Origin: Verrucomicrobiaceae bacterium
GTDB taxonomy: Bacteria > Verrucomicrobiota > Verrucomicrobiia > Verrucomicrobiales > Verrucomicrobiaceae
Reading direction: 5' to 3'
DNA length: 64,000 nt
NCBI GenBank assembly: GCA_027484445.1
Contig: JAIXSY010000062.1
Span: 62,001 to 126,000 of the forward strand
Numbering within the stretch: position 1 is the first letter of the stretch; each line of letters starts with the position of its first letter. Positions 25,320 through 33,078 of the stretch are shown in pieces. The notes beneath the pieces are model-generated. The model was not told where the DNA came from and did no database searches. It was given only the letters and a program-made list of their open reading frames with translations. A program made the position numbers and the translations under genes.

Positions 25320-26342
25320 ATGCCCAGCCGCCGTTCTTTCCTCGCTGCCTTTGCCTCCACCACCGCCGTAGCGGCTGCCCGCGACTGGAGCGGGATGAAC
25401 CCTGAGCGCTACCCCGACCCCGATGTCATCGCGCTGGACCCAGCTTTTGAAAAACTCATCCAGGGCAATGCGCCGATTCGGCGTCTGCACACCGGTATGC
25501 TGTGGGCCGAGGGCCCTGCCTGGAACGGCACCGGCAACTACCTCGTGTGGAGCGACATCCCCAACAACGCCCAGATGCGCTACCTGCCCGAGGATGGTCA
25601 CATCAGCGTGATGCGAAACAATGCCAACAACAGCAATGGCAACACCTTCGACTGGCAGGGTCGCCAGATCAGCTTTGAACATGCCACCCGCCGCGTGGTG
25701 CGCTATGAGCTCGACGGCAAAGTCACCGTGCTCGCCGACCGCTTCGATGGCAAACCCCTCAACGCCCCTAACGATGGCGCGGTGCATCCCGACGGCAGCG
25801 TCTGGTTCACCGACCCCGGCTACGGCAGCATGATGGATTACGAGGGCAACAAAGGTGAGCTTTATCTCAAAGAAGCCGTCTATCGCATCGACCCATCAGG
25901 CAAAATCGAAAAAGTCACCGACGAACTCACCAAGCCTAACGGCCTCTGCTTCTCGCCCGACTACAAGAAGCTCTACGTCGTCGATACCGGTGCGCCGAAG
26001 AACATCGTGGCGTTTGATGTCATCGACGGTGTGAAGCTGAGCAAAGGCAAAGTCTTCGCGGTGAACAAGGGTTCGCTGTCAGACCAAAAGAGCAAAGGCG
26101 GCTCCGACGGCGTTCGTTGCGACATCGAAGGCAACGTCTGGGCTAGCGCCGGTTGGGTGGGTGATGGCTTCGACGGTGTCCACGTTTTCAATCCCGAGGG
26201 CAAACTGATCGGCCACATCAAGCTCCCTGAAACCACTAGCAACCTCTGCTTTGGTGGCCCTAAGCGAAACCGTCTTTTCATCACGGCCAGCCAGAGCCTT
26301 TACTCCCTGCACGTGAACACCCGCGGCGCGCACTTCTGCTGA
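25320..26342 (+). CDS. SMP-30/gluconolactonase-family protein, Tat- or Sec-exported
   Basis: This 340-residue beta-propeller protein begins with MPSRRSFLAAFASTTAVAAAR, a twin-arginine signal peptide. The SMP-30 motifs include LWAEGPAWNG near residue 61, LNAPNDGAVHPDGSVWFTD with the metal-binding Asn-Asp, and TKPNGLCFSPD. Family members hydrolyse sugar lactones such as gluconolactone. Tat targeting implies folding in the cytoplasm before export. Gap to the upstream TPR gene is 68 bases; it may be cotranscribed. Confidence 0.9.
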   Translation: MPSRRSFLAAFASTTAVAAARDWSGMNPERYPDPDVIALDPAFEKLIQGNAPIRRLHTGMLWAEGPAWNGTGNYLVWSDIPNNAQMRYLPEDGHISVMRNNANNSNGNTFDWQGRQISFEHATRRVVRYELDGKVTVLADRFDGKPLNAPNDGAVHPDGSVWFTDPGYGSMMDYEGNKGELYLKEAVYRIDPSGKIEKVTDELTKPNGLCFSPDYKKLYVVDTGAPKNIVAFDVIDGVKLSKGKVFAVNKGSLSDQKSKGGSDGVRCDIEGNVWASAGWVGDGFDGVHVFNPEGKLIGHIKLPETTSNLCFGGPKRNRLFITASQSLYSLHVNTRGAHFC

Positions 26343-26413
26343 AGGGTGCGTGGGTCTAGCGGGCCAATGATTTCCCATGCGCGGCTGCTTTGTCCGCGCC
26401 ATGGTGAGTGATT

Positions 26414-28705
26414 ATGGAAGAAATGCTTCTCGAATTGCTCGCGCGTCAGGACTACACGCCAGCGAATGTTCCGCAGTTGCTCAGGCTGCTGAATCTGGCC
26501 CCCAGCCGTCAACAGGAGCTGCAGCACTGGATCAAGGGCATGGCTGCGCGTGGACTGTTGGTGCGCACGAAAGGCAATCGCTACATCCTGGCCCGCGAAG
26601 CTGACCTGATTCCTGGCATCATCCAGATCACACGCGGTGGGCGCGGCTTTGTGCAGCCGGACGAGCCGGGCATCGGCGAGATCAGCATTCCCGAGCGCGC
26701 GACGAGCACGGCCATGCATGGCGACCGCGTGCTCGTGCGCCGTGACCTGCGCCCGGCGGGCCTGCTAAAGCCCCGTACGCCGCAGGAGAACACAGGCACC
26801 GTGGTGCGCATCCTGAAACGGGCGCGCAGCTCCTTCGTGGGAACATTGCAGCAGGGCAGGCAGTTCCTCAGGGTGATCCCGGATGATCCACGCCTACCAG
26901 GTGCCGTTCATGTGCCGCCGCCGCGTGATGTTGGACGCACCGCTCAGCCTGGAGACAAGGTGGTGGTGGAGATCACCGAGTGGGCCTCCCGTGAAGTGCC
27001 GCCAGAGGGCGAAATCATTGAGGTACTGGGTCCGCCAGATGCTGAGGGTGTGGACATGCTTTCCGTCATTCGTCACTACGACTTGTCGCTGCACTTTCCC
27101 AAAGCCGTGCTTGCCGAGGCAAATGCCATCGCCCAATCCCGGCCAGACAACCAACCTTCACCCCAAGAGTGCAAAGGTCGCGTCGATTGCCGCAGCCACG
27201 CCGTCATCACCATCGACCCTGATGACGCGCGTGACTTTGACGACGCGATTTGTCTGCAAAAGGAAGGTCGTGGCAGCTGGCGCTTGTGGGTCCACATCGC
27301 CGATGTCTCTCACTACGTGAAGCCTAGCAGTCCACTGGATGTGGAGGCGCGGAAGCGCGGTAACTCCACTTACTTGGTGGATCGTGTCATTCCCATGCTG
27401 CCAGAGGCGCTGAGCAATGAACTCTGCTCACTCAAACCTGGCGTTGATCGCCTGACCAAATGTGTGGAATTCGAGATCAGCGATGCGGGCAAGGTCATCA
27501 GCAGCAAGTTCTATCCTGCCGTCATCCACTCCAAGCGCCGCTTTACCTATCGCGAGGCCTTCGCTGTGATTCAGGGCACAGCAAGCGATGCCATCGAACT
27601 CATGGTGCAGCAGGCAAACGTGCTGGCGCAAAAAATCCGTGCGCATCGCTTCCGCGCGGGATCGCTGGACCTGGACTTCCCCGAGAACAAAATTCGCCTC
27701 GATGAAAAGGGCCGTGTGCTGCGCATCGAACGCATCGAAAACGATGTATCCCATCAGCTCATTGAGGAGTTCATGCTGCTGGCGAATGAAGCTGTGGCAG
27801 GACGCCTCATGCAGTTGGACATTCCCGCCATCTACCGCGTGCATGAGTCGCCCAAGGAAAAGCGGCTGAACGACTACCGTGAGGAGGTGCTGAGCCATCG
27901 CATTCAATGTGGAGATCTCAGCCAGCGCACCGAGGTGCAGCGCCTTTTGGAAAAGTTAGGCACACTGCCTATCGGTCAGGCGTTGAAGATCGGCTTCCTG
28001 CGCTCGCTCATGCGGGCTCGTTATGCCATCGAGCCGCTCGGTCATTATGGTCTAGCGAAGAAGAAGTATGCCCACTTCACCTCACCGATCCGGCGCTACG
28101 CGGACCTCGTCGTTCATCGTGCTCTCTTCGACAAAAAACCACCACAGGTGTCCGAGATGCGGCTGATGGCCGAGCACATCAGCCTGACCGAGAAAAACAG
28201 CGCTGATGCCGAACGCGATAGCAAGGAGGTGAAGCTCTACGCCTACCTGGAAGCCCAGATGCGTGCGCGCAAGCCGCAGCCCTACGCCGCTTTGGTCACC
28301 GATGTGCGGAACTTTGGCTTCTTTGTCGATGTGCCAGACCTTGGCCTCAGTGGTGCGGTGCCTTTGTCGGCTATTCCCGATGACTTCTTCCTTTTCGATC
28401 AAGCGCGTGGCCAGCTCATCGGCCGCCGCACGCGCCGTATCATCCAGATGGGTGATCGCGTCACCGTGTGCATTTACCGCATCGACCGCTACAAGAAGCA
28501 GGTGGACTTTCAGCTTGTGCAGCCCAGTGCGGCGTTGCGTCCGCCACGTGAAAGTCGCAGGCCCCATCAGGAGCGCCGACCTGCACCACCTGAGTTGAGC
28601 GCTCGTTCGAAAAAGACGAAGGCTAGCGAACCACCACGCACCCACTCCAAAAAGAAAGCCTATCCAGCCCAGCGGAAACGACGCCAAAAGCGTGAAGGTT
28701 CGTGA
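26414..28705 (+). CDS. rnr: Ribonuclease R, 3'-5' exoribonuclease
   Basis: RNase R degrades structured RNA and helps ribosome and tRNA quality control. The 763-residue protein has an N-terminal helix-turn-helix-like segment, cold-shock domains, the RNB catalytic block with VITIDPDDARDFDDAI supplying the Mg-binding aspartates, and an S1 domain near the C-terminus. A basic Lys/Arg-rich tail follows. A GTG at 26408 would add two residues (MIMEEM); I use the ATG at 26414. It is followed by a tRNA-Gln on the opposite strand and its terminator. Confidence 0.95.
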   Translation: MEEMLLELLARQDYTPANVPQLLRLLNLAPSRQQELQHWIKGMAARGLLVRTKGNRYILAREADLIPGIIQITRGGRGFVQPDEPGIGEISIPERATSTAMHGDRVLVRRDLRPAGLLKPRTPQENTGTVVRILKRARSSFVGTLQQGRQFLRVIPDDPRLPGAVHVPPPRDVGRTAQPGDKVVVEITEWASREVPPEGEIIEVLGPPDAEGVDMLSVIRHYDLSLHFPKAVLAEANAIAQSRPDNQPSPQECKGRVDCRSHAVITIDPDDARDFDDAICLQKEGRGSWRLWVHIADVSHYVKPSSPLDVEARKRGNSTYLVDRVIPMLPEALSNELCSLKPGVDRLTKCVEFEISDAGKVISSKFYPAVIHSKRRFTYREAFAVIQGTASDAIELMVQQANVLAQKIRAHRFRAGSLDLDFPENKIRLDEKGRVLRIERIENDVSHQLIEEFMLLANEAVAGRLMQLDIPAIYRVHESPKEKRLNDYREEVLSHRIQCGDLSQRTEVQRLLEKLGTLPIGQALKIGFLRSLMRARYAIEPLGHYGLAKKKYAHFTSPIRRYADLVVHRALFDKKPPQVSEMRLMAEHISLTEKNSADAERDSKEVKLYAYLEAQMRARKPQPYAALVTDVRNFGFFVDVPDLGLSGAVPLSAIPDDFFLFDQARGQLIGRRTRRIIQMGDRVTVCIYRIDRYKKQVDFQLVQPSAALRPPRESRRPHQERRPAPPELSARSKKTKASEPPRTHSKKKAYPAQRKRRQKREGS

Positions 28706-28751
28706 GTTGCATCCGATCGTCTCAATCTCACTCTCGCCTTCTCGGTAAAAC

Positions 28752-28778
28752 AAAAGCCCGCTAAGGTAGCGGGCTTGC
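28752..28778 (-). terminator. Intrinsic terminator of tRNA-Gln
   Basis: A 10-bp stem, AAGCCCGCTA (28754-28763) with TAGCGGGCTT (28767-28776), closes a 3-base loop. On the minus strand it is followed by TTTTGTTTTA, a good U-tract. It sits a few bases after the tRNA 3' end and may also terminate rnr from the other side. Confidence 0.85.
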
Positions 28779-28780
28779 TT

Positions 28781-28854
28781 TGGCTACCCCTCAAGGACTC
28801 GAACCTTGAACAACAGAGTCAGAATCTGTTATGTTACCATTACACCAAGGGGTA
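28781..28854 (-). tRNA. tRNA-Gln (CUG)
   Basis: The minus-strand sequence folds into a complete cloverleaf. The acceptor stem is TACCCCT/AGGGGTA, the anticodon stem ACAGA/TCTGT holds loop TTCTGAC with anticodon CTG, and the T-arm is CAAGG-TTCGAGT-CCTTG. The CCA end is encoded (TGG at 28781-28783 on the plus strand). It reads CAG codons. Confidence 0.93.
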
Positions 28855-28987
28855 GTGCGGTCTGGAACCTGATCCTTGCCATCGTTCTGCGACTCTGCAA
28901 GAGCGGAAAACGGACTCATGCGATGGCTGCTTGGCTTTGTGAGCTTGCCAGCTGTCGAAGTCGGCTTACAGCATCGCCATCCTTCCC

Positions 28988-29356
28988 ATGAAAGCTTTTT
29001 TTGCCCTCCTTGCTACGTTCCTTTTTCTCATGACTACCGCCCCAGCCGCTGAATCGCCCTATCGCCATGTGGTTTTCTTCAAATTCAAAGACACAGCTTC
29101 TGCGGAGCAGGTGCAAGGTTTGGAAAAGGCCTTCGCAGAGCTCGCGAAAAAAATCGACACGGTCAAAGGCTTCGAGTGGGGCACCAACGTGAGCCCTGAA
29201 GGCCTGAACGATGGCTTCACGCATTGTTTCCTCGTGACCTTTGCAGACAAAGCGGGCCTGGATGTCTATCTGCCCCATCCTGAGCACCAAGCGTTTGTCG
29301 CTCAGCTGAAGCCTCTGCTCGATAAGGTCTGTGTGCTCGATTACGTTGCACGCTGA
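28988..29356 (+). CDS. Secreted Dabb (stress-responsive A/B barrel) protein
   Basis: The 122-residue product begins with MKAFFALLATFLFLMTTAPAA, a signal peptide. The remainder matches the Dabb dimeric ferredoxin-like barrel: YRHVVFFKFKDTASAEQVQG, the helix up to TVKGFEWGTN and the HPEHQAFV segment near the C-terminus. Most Dabb proteins are cytoplasmic; export is typical of PVC-group and Bacteroidetes paralogues. Function unknown. The next gene follows after an 80-base gap. Confidence 0.83.
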   Translation: MKAFFALLATFLFLMTTAPAAESPYRHVVFFKFKDTASAEQVQGLEKAFAELAKKIDTVKGFEWGTNVSPEGLNDGFTHCFLVTFADKAGLDVYLPHPEHQAFVAQLKPLLDKVCVLDYVAR

Positions 29357-29436
29357 TAAGGCTTATCCTCTCCGCCCTGACCCTGGGGATTGCGTTGGCC
29401 TCATCCTCGTTTGATCCCCTCTGAGACTCCTGCCTC

Positions 29437-30432
29437 ATGCTCATCCGCACGACCGCTCACGCCCGCGCCGGCCTTGTCGGCAATCCGTCCGACGGCTATT
29501 ACGGCAAGACGATCTCTTTCATCATCCGAAACTTCGGAGCAGAGGTGACCTTGTTCGAATCCCCCGAGCTGACCATCGAGCCAACCGAACGCGATCACTC
29601 CGTGTTCGGAAGCATCGAAGCTCTCGCTCGGGATGTCCGCCAGCATGGCTACTACGGTGGCATTCGTTTGCTGAAAGCGAGCGTGAAGCGCTTCTTCGAC
29701 TACTGCACCAAGCATCAACTGCCCTTGCATGGGCGCAATTTTACCCTTCGCTACAAAAGCAACATCCCTCCGCAGGTCGGCATGGCTGGCAGCAGCGCTA
29801 TCATCACGGCTTGCTGGCGCGCCTTGATCCAGTTTTACGGCGTCGAAATTCCAAAGCACCTTCTGCCTAGCCTCGTGCTCAGCGTGGAGAACGATGAGCT
29901 CGGCATTCCTGCAGGCTTGCAGGATCGCGTGATTCAATCTTACGAAGGAGTTGTGTTCATGGACTTCAATCGAGCGCAGGTCGAGAAGTTGGGTTACGGC
30001 CTCTACGAAGAACTTGATCCGTCCTTGCTTCCTCAGGTCTATGTCGCCTACACGACCAAGCTCAGCGAAGGCACAGAAGTCTTTCACAATGACATCCGCG
30101 GTCGTTGGAATCGAGGTGAACGCGATGTCGTCAGTGCCATGTATCAGTGGGCCAATCTCGCACAGCGCGTGCGTGACATGCTTTTGGCGGGGCGTGGCCC
30201 GGAAATCGGTCCGCTTTTGAACGAAAACTTCGATCTTCGTCGCCGACTCTACAAGATCAGTCAGGGCAACATCGACATGGTCGAGACTGCACGAGACTGC
30301 GGCGCGAGCGCCAAGTTCACTGGCAGTGGCGGTGCGATCGTCGGCACCTACGAAGATGACGCCATGTTCGAAAAACTCAGGTTAGCTCTGGAGCCCCAGC
30401 AGGTGGCGGTTATCAAACCTCAGATTGTTTGA
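29437..30432 (+). CDS. GHMP kinase, glucuronokinase-like
   Basis: GHMP kinases phosphorylate small alcohols or sugars with ATP. The 331-residue protein has the N-terminal AGLVGNPSDGYYGKTI substrate/ATP region, the phosphate-binding motif PPQVGMAGSSAII, and a C-terminal GASAKFTGSGGAIVG motif 3. The N-terminal GNPSD pattern and overall spacing resemble plant glucuronokinase and related bacterial sugar-1-kinases more than mevalonate or homoserine kinases. A role in glucuronic-acid or similar sugar salvage is inferred. Two GNAT genes follow closely. Confidence 0.8.
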   Translation: MLIRTTAHARAGLVGNPSDGYYGKTISFIIRNFGAEVTLFESPELTIEPTERDHSVFGSIEALARDVRQHGYYGGIRLLKASVKRFFDYCTKHQLPLHGRNFTLRYKSNIPPQVGMAGSSAIITACWRALIQFYGVEIPKHLLPSLVLSVENDELGIPAGLQDRVIQSYEGVVFMDFNRAQVEKLGYGLYEELDPSLLPQVYVAYTTKLSEGTEVFHNDIRGRWNRGERDVVSAMYQWANLAQRVRDMLLAGRGPEIGPLLNENFDLRRRLYKISQGNIDMVETARDCGASAKFTGSGGAIVGTYEDDAMFEKLRLALEPQQVAVIKPQIV

Positions 30433-30438
30433 TCGCTT

Positions 30439-30942
30439 ATGCTGCCCGTGCTCACCACGCGCCCTGCCACGGAAGCCGACTGTGGCATTTTGTTGCGACT
30501 CATCACTGAGTTAGCTGACTACGAACAACTGACGCACGAGGTCGTCGCCACGGAGGAATCGCTGCGCCACACTTTGTTCGGCCCGAATCGAGCCGCAGAG
30601 GCCATGATTGGCTGTGTGAACGGGGTGCCTGTGGGCATGGCCATCTTTTTTCAGAATTACTCCACGTTTTTGGCTCGGCCAGGACTCTACCTTGAAGACC
30701 TTTACGTGCAGCCTGCGCATCGCGGAGTGGGTTTGGGAAAAGCGCTGATAGTCGCCCTGGCCAGACTGGCGCTCGAACGCGGCTGTGGGCGCTACGAATG
30801 GACGGTGCTCGATTGGAATACCCCGGCGATTGAGTTTTACCAAAGCCTCGGTGCCGAAATGAAAAGCGACTGGCGCATCATGCGTGTCACGGGCGAGGCA
30901 CTCACCCGCATGGCCCAGATCGAAACGGCTGCCGAACCATGA
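30439..30942 (+). CDS. GNAT-family N-acetyltransferase, diamine acetyltransferase-like
   Basis: The 167-residue protein has the GNAT acetyl-CoA binding motif VQPAHRGVGLGKALI and the C-terminal FYQSLGAE motif. The pattern EDLYVQPAHRGVG and the extended C-terminus resemble spermidine/spermine and thialysine acetyltransferases. The gene begins six bases after the GHMP kinase and overlaps the next GNAT by four bases, so all three are coupled. Substrate unknown. Confidence 0.82.
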   Translation: MLPVLTTRPATEADCGILLRLITELADYEQLTHEVVATEESLRHTLFGPNRAAEAMIGCVNGVPVGMAIFFQNYSTFLARPGLYLEDLYVQPAHRGVGLGKALIVALARLALERGCGRYEWTVLDWNTPAIEFYQSLGAEMKSDWRIMRVTGEALTRMAQIETAAEP

Positions 30943-31448
30943 ACTTGATCGAATGCACTCGGGCGGAGTTGGAGCCAATACAGGCTATCCTGAACGAGGC
31001 CATTCTGCATAGCACGGCGCTGTATGACTATGAGCCGCGCTCTCGCGAGGTCATGGAGGTTTGGTTCGATGAGAAGGAAAAAAACCAATTTCCTATCTTC
31101 GGTTTTCGCGATGAAGCCGGTGCCTTCATGGGCTTTGGGACTTATGGCCGCTTTCGACCTCACGCGGGTTATCAGTTCAGCATTGAGCATTCGGTCTATG
31201 TCGATGCGCGATTTCGTGGCAGGGGCGTTGGTCAGCGGCTGGTAGAAGCCCTCATCCAACGTGCTCGTCAGCAAAACTACCACATGATGATCGGCGTGAT
31301 CGATGCGGACAATGCGGCTAGCATTTCCCTGCATGAAAAAATGGGATTCAGGTCATGCGGACACATCCAGCAGGCGGGGTTCAAGTTTGGGCGCTGGCTT
31401 GATTTGGTGCTGTATCAGAAGCTATTGAAGGAAGCCTTGGTCAGCTGA
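30939..31448 (+). CDS. GNAT-family N-acetyltransferase, PAT/phosphinothricin type
   Basis: The 169-residue protein matches the phosphinothricin (L-methionine sulfoximine) acetyltransferase subfamily. It has the early NEAILHSTALYDYEPRS block, the CoA-binding DARFRGRGVGQRLVEALI motif, and IGVIDADNAASISLHEKMGF. Its start ATG lies in the stop of the previous GNAT (ATGA), indicating translational coupling. It may detoxify an amino-acid analogue; this is inference. Confidence 0.88.
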   Translation: MNLIECTRAELEPIQAILNEAILHSTALYDYEPRSREVMEVWFDEKEKNQFPIFGFRDEAGAFMGFGTYGRFRPHAGYQFSIEHSVYVDARFRGRGVGQRLVEALIQRARQQNYHMMIGVIDADNAASISLHEKMGFRSCGHIQQAGFKFGRWLDLVLYQKLLKEALVS

Positions 31449-31560
31449 TGCTACCGCAGTATGTTTGGACAGAACCCGTTCAGCTCTTGCCGCAATAGCT
31501 GAAGATCCTCCCTGCAATTGCTGAATGAAGAAGGGATCTCGCTGGCGTTTTCTCTGCTGC

Positions 31561-32466
31561 ATGAAACGTCGCCGCTTTCTTCAATCCCTCACTGCTCTCG
31601 CTGCCGTGCCTGCCCATGCAGTCGCGACGGCATGGAAGCTGAATTACATGCTTGCCTCCAGCATGTATGGCAGCCTTCCCTTGGCTGAGATTTTGCCCGA
31701 GGTGAAAAAAGGAGGAGCCACGGGCATCGAACTCTGGCCAAAAAAACACGGCACCCAGCGCGAGGAACTCGACGCCCTTGGCCTGGAAAAGTTCAGTGCC
31801 ATGCTGAAGCAGCATGAGCTGGGTTTCGGTGGTAGCACGCGCTACGATCTGGGCCCATTCAAGCTCGCGGAGGAGATCAACGTGGTGAAGCAGCTCGGTG
31901 GTTCCTTCATCGTGACGGGTGGCGCGGGTGAGTGGAAAAACATCACTCCAGCGCAGCTGAAAGCGAACGTGAAAGACTTTGTCGAAAAAATGAAGCCGCA
32001 CGCAGCTCATGCTGCCGAGAAGGGTGTCACCGTGGGCATCGAGAATCACGTCAACAACCTGATCGATAGCCCCGATTCTTTGCGCTGGCTGTCTGATGGC
32101 ATTCGAAACATGCCCGGCATTGGCATCGCGCTCGCTCCTTATCACTTGCCGCAAGATAGCCAGCTGCTGGCAGACTTGATCCAGCACATCGACCAAAAAA
32201 TGACTCTCTTCTATGCCTGGGAGCACGGCAAAGGCTGCATGAAGGCGATGCCGAAAGAAGACGAACTTCAGCAAATGCCTGGCCGTGGTCCCTTGGACTG
32301 GAAGCCACTGCTGAGCGCGCTGAAAGCCGTGAATTTCACGGGTCCTACGGAGATCTTCATGCATCCCACGCCCCGTGGCATTCCCATCATGCCAACAGCC
32401 GTAGAATCTACAGCAGAAATCATCCGCGCCAAAAACCATCTCGACGCCATCGTGGCCAGCCTTTAA
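31561..32466 (+). CDS. Tat-exported sugar phosphate isomerase/epimerase-type TIM barrel
   Basis: The 301-residue product starts at ATG 31561 with MKRRRFLQSLTALAAVPAHA, a twin-arginine type signal. The rest fits the AP endonuclease 2/xylose isomerase-like TIM barrel (GIELWPKKHG, GVTVGIENHVNN with the metal-binding Glu/His). Many Verrucomicrobia and Planctomycetes encode such exported proteins in sugar-degradation loci. The gene starts a tightly spaced unit: DJ-1-like protein 32 bases later, then a multiheme cytochrome and a propeller protein. Confidence 0.82.
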   Translation: MKRRRFLQSLTALAAVPAHAVATAWKLNYMLASSMYGSLPLAEILPEVKKGGATGIELWPKKHGTQREELDALGLEKFSAMLKQHELGFGGSTRYDLGPFKLAEEINVVKQLGGSFIVTGGAGEWKNITPAQLKANVKDFVEKMKPHAAHAAEKGVTVGIENHVNNLIDSPDSLRWLSDGIRNMPGIGIALAPYHLPQDSQLLADLIQHIDQKMTLFYAWEHGKGCMKAMPKEDELQQMPGRGPLDWKPLLSALKAVNFTGPTEIFMHPTPRGIPIMPTAVESTAEIIRAKNHLDAIVASL

Positions 32467-32498
32467 TTCACGTTTTCAACATCCATCCACCCCGTCTT

Positions 32499-33074
32499 AT
32501 GCCCGAAGCCAAAGTCCTCCTCATCGTCGGTGATGCCACCGAGACCGTCGATACTCTGTATCCTTTTTACCGCCTCATTGAGGGTGGCTACAAGCCCGTC
32601 GTCGCAGCGCCAGAAAAGCGGAAGTATCAAATGGTGCTGCATGAAGTGAAGCCCGGCTGGACCATCACCAAGGAATGGGAAGGCTACAGCATTGATGCCG
32701 ACATCGCCTTCAAAGACATCAAGCCCGAGGAATACGTGGGCATCTTCTTCAGCGGCGGTCGTGCGCCTGAATACATTCGCGAAGACGCCGACCTCCTGCG
32801 CATCACGAAGTGGTTCTGGGAAAACAAAAAACCCTGCGCCAGTGTGTGTCATGGCGTGGAGATTCCCGCGCGCGCTGACATCGTCCGAGGGCTGCGCATG
32901 GCCACGGTGGCGAAGTGCAAGTTTGACCTGGAAATCTGCGGCGGCATCTACGTCAACGAGCCCTGTGTGATCGATCAAAACATGTACTCCGGGCGCACTT
33001 ACCATGACTCTGGTCACTTCGTCGGACCATGGATCAAGGCCCTGGATGCTGAGCGTGCGAAGATGGGAATTTGA
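32499..33074 (+). CDS. DJ-1/PfpI-family protein
   Basis: The 191-residue product has the flavodoxin-like DJ-1/PfpI fold with the nucleophile elbow PCASVCHGVEI, whose Cys is the catalytic residue. GIFFSGGRAPEYI is the oxyanion-side strand. Members act as glyoxalases, deglycases, proteases or chaperones; the family does not fix the function. It has no signal peptide. It ends four bases before the start of the cytochrome gene, so it is part of that operon. Confidence 0.85.
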   Translation: MPEAKVLLIVGDATETVDTLYPFYRLIEGGYKPVVAAPEKRKYQMVLHEVKPGWTITKEWEGYSIDADIAFKDIKPEEYVGIFFSGGRAPEYIREDADLLRITKWFWENKKPCASVCHGVEIPARADIVRGLRMATVAKCKFDLEICGGIYVNEPCVIDQNMYSGRTYHDSGHFVGPWIKALDAERAKMGI

Positions 33075-33078
33075 CGCC

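Noticed and set aside
28806..28991. A 61-residue plus-strand open frame over tRNA-Gln
   Set aside because: It lies on top of a complete tRNA cloverleaf on the minus strand and has no protein features.
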